DNA from: Nitrosopumilales archaeon
GTDB lineage: Archaea > Thermoproteota > Nitrososphaeria > Nitrososphaerales > Nitrososphaeraceae
Assembly (NCBI GenBank): GCA_009665115.1
Contig: WJXE01000102.1
Coordinates: 1 to 6,746, forward strand
Length of the DNA: 6,746 bases
Direction: 5' to 3'
Positions 6,102 to 6,746 of this stretch are shown in pieces. The position numbers and the translations under genes were made by a program. Position 1 is the stretch's first letter; the number at the start of each line of letters is the position of its first letter. Under the pieces are notes generated by a model. It made no database searches. It was given only the letters and a program-made list of their open reading frames with translations, and was not told the DNA's origin.

Positions 6102-6463
6102 AGTCGAGAGATTGAAGGCTTGGTTGTTGAGAAGTTTAACAAAACTAAGGAGGACATAATCTATTGGGATTTACAACAAGCGTATCGTATTAGTAAGAAG
6201 CGAACTCAGCGCAAGCTCACAAAACTCAAGGAGTATTGTGAAAAATGAGTCCTTTCCTACTGTGAAAAGAGTGTTATTTGCATCAGAAAAACAGGAGCCT
6301 CAGCAATATTATCTGAGGCATTTGAGAGTTGATGTAAAACAACACCTTACTGTGTTTCTAATAACTTTCTTAGACAGCGACTATAATATGAAGTGCAGAT
6401 ACCGATAATATGCAGAAGTTAGAAGAGCATATCCGTATACAACATCACTTAATTAAGAAATGA
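6102..6463 (+). pseudogene. Decayed gene with a helix-turn-helix-like segment
   Basis: The frame of the HD gene continues past its TAA as SREIEGLVVEKFNKTKEDII and WDLQQAYRISKKRTQRKL, ending at TGA 6246-6248. It has no convincing start, so its 5' end seems lost. Adding one A to the run 6241-6245 joins it to a second frame with PTVKRVLFASEKQEPQQYYL and RHLRVDVKQHLT. A third frame from 6392 reads ADTDNMQKLEEHIRIQHHLI and stops at TGA 6461-6463; reaching it needs at least two more repairs. The DLQ..YRISKKRTQRKLTKL stretch looks like a winged-helix DNA-recognition region, and a phrase like 'PQQYY' recurs in hypothetical thaumarchaeal proteins as I recall, but neither point was checked. It is probably the relic of a DNA-binding protein; the specific family is unknown. 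Confidence 0.5.
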
Positions 6464-6573
6464 CGAGCGAGCAACTAAGACTCAGAAATCGAAGTAAAAT
6501 ACCGTCATTAAGATGGCCGTTAATCTCAGCTTTTATACTATTGCTAATGTTATTCTCATTCACTGACCATTAA
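6460..6573 (+). CDS. Small ORF, 37 residues, one predicted membrane helix
   Basis: ATG 6460 opens a frame beginning MTSEQLRLRNRSK, followed by an apolar segment LISAFILLLMLFSF after a tryptophan, ending TDH before TAA 6571-6573. The basic N-terminus and single apolar helix would suit a small membrane peptide with the N-terminus inside. The start overlaps the last codon of the preceding relic in an ATGA arrangement, which suggests translational coupling if that gene was once intact. There is no homologue, no Shine-Dalgarno site and no clear TATA box, and an AT-rich sequence can yield such frames by chance. Confidence 0.28.
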   Translation: MTSEQLRLRNRSKIPSLRWPLISAFILLLMLFSFTDH

Positions 6574-6609
6574 TCGTAACGGAACGAAAATCAAATTATA
6601 ACAACTCGT

Positions 6610-6746
6610 TTGCTTCATTTGTCGGATGCAAAAAGAAAGAAGAATCATTTCAAAGGAGTCTTCTTCTTTCATTTCCTCAATGGTTCTTTAGCAGGAATAG
6701 TCTTCCCCTATATCATAATTCCTTATACATTCTACCAACATTCTCT
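6610..6746 (+). CDS. Possible partial membrane-protein ORF running off the right edge
   Basis: The frame is open from 6580 to the window end. TTG 6610 or TTG 6619 could start it. After a Lys-rich segment (DAKRKKNHFKG) it reads VFFFHFLNGSLAGIVFPYI, which looks like one or two membrane helices. The opposite strand over 6556-6672 is also open (38 codons, Glu-rich, ATG 6672), so coding strand and reality are both uncertain. The rest of the gene would lie beyond 6746. Confidence 0.22.
   Translation, partial: MLHLSDAKRKKNHFKGVFFFHFLNGSLAGIVFPYIIIPYTFYQHS
6635..6670. repeat. Perfect 10-bp inverted repeat
   Basis: GAAAGAAGAA at 6635-6644 pairs exactly with TTCTTCTTTC at 6661-6670 around a 16-nt loop. 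It could form a purine/pyrimidine hairpin. It may be a terminator, an element end or chance in AT-rich DNA. No target-site duplication is visible around it. Confidence 0.4.

Noticed and set aside
1..6746. tRNA, rRNA, CRISPR array, insertion sequence, toxin-antitoxin or defence system
   Set aside because: No tRNA cloverleaf, regularly spaced repeats, transposase motifs, terminal repeats with target duplications or defence-gene motifs were seen on either strand.

Overview
This AT-rich window looks like a chromosomal segment of an archaeon, most probably an ammonia-oxidising thaumarchaeon (Nitrososphaerales type). The evidence is a pyruvoyl-dependent arginine decarboxylase, a DPS-like ferritin with the archaeal paired-cysteine signature, a DUF1059 protein, absent Shine-Dalgarno sites, and TATA-like boxes about 26-30 bp before several start codons, as expected for leaderless archaeal mRNAs. 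The lineage is inferred; no marker gene is present.

Layout, left to right. Positions 1-337 hold a decayed plus-strand gene whose best stretch resembles an antibiotic-biosynthesis-monooxygenase (ABM/Dabb) domain. It runs into a cytochrome P450 (325-1718) that has every hallmark motif but is split by a one-base frameshift inside the I-helix. Positions 1719-3002 contain no intact gene, but do hold a minus-strand gene relic (2139-2650, perhaps reaching about 2826). The intact genes follow: pyruvoyl-dependent arginine decarboxylase (3003-3593, minus), DUF1059 (3897-4076, plus), a DPSL/thioferritin-like protein (4313-4795, plus) and an HD-superfamily phosphohydrolase of the YedJ type (5436-6101, plus). 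A small minus-strand ORF (4127-4219) lies between DUF1059 and the ferritin. A second minus-strand relic fills 4743-5296. A third relic (6102-6463, plus) begins directly after the HD gene, and two weak small membrane ORFs reach the right edge.

The four intact genes appear to be separate transcription units, not one operon. Their roles are polyamine synthesis (arginine to agmatine), iron and peroxide handling, probable metal binding, and nucleotide or phosphate-ester hydrolysis. The P450 has no redox partner in the window.

The most striking feature is the broken sequence. About half the window is relics, and most of their frame breaks, including the one in the P450, are repaired by adding a single A or T to an A/T run. 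This suggests either real decay by slippage deletions or homopolymer undercalls in the assembly. No new defence, mobile or biosynthetic system could be supported.
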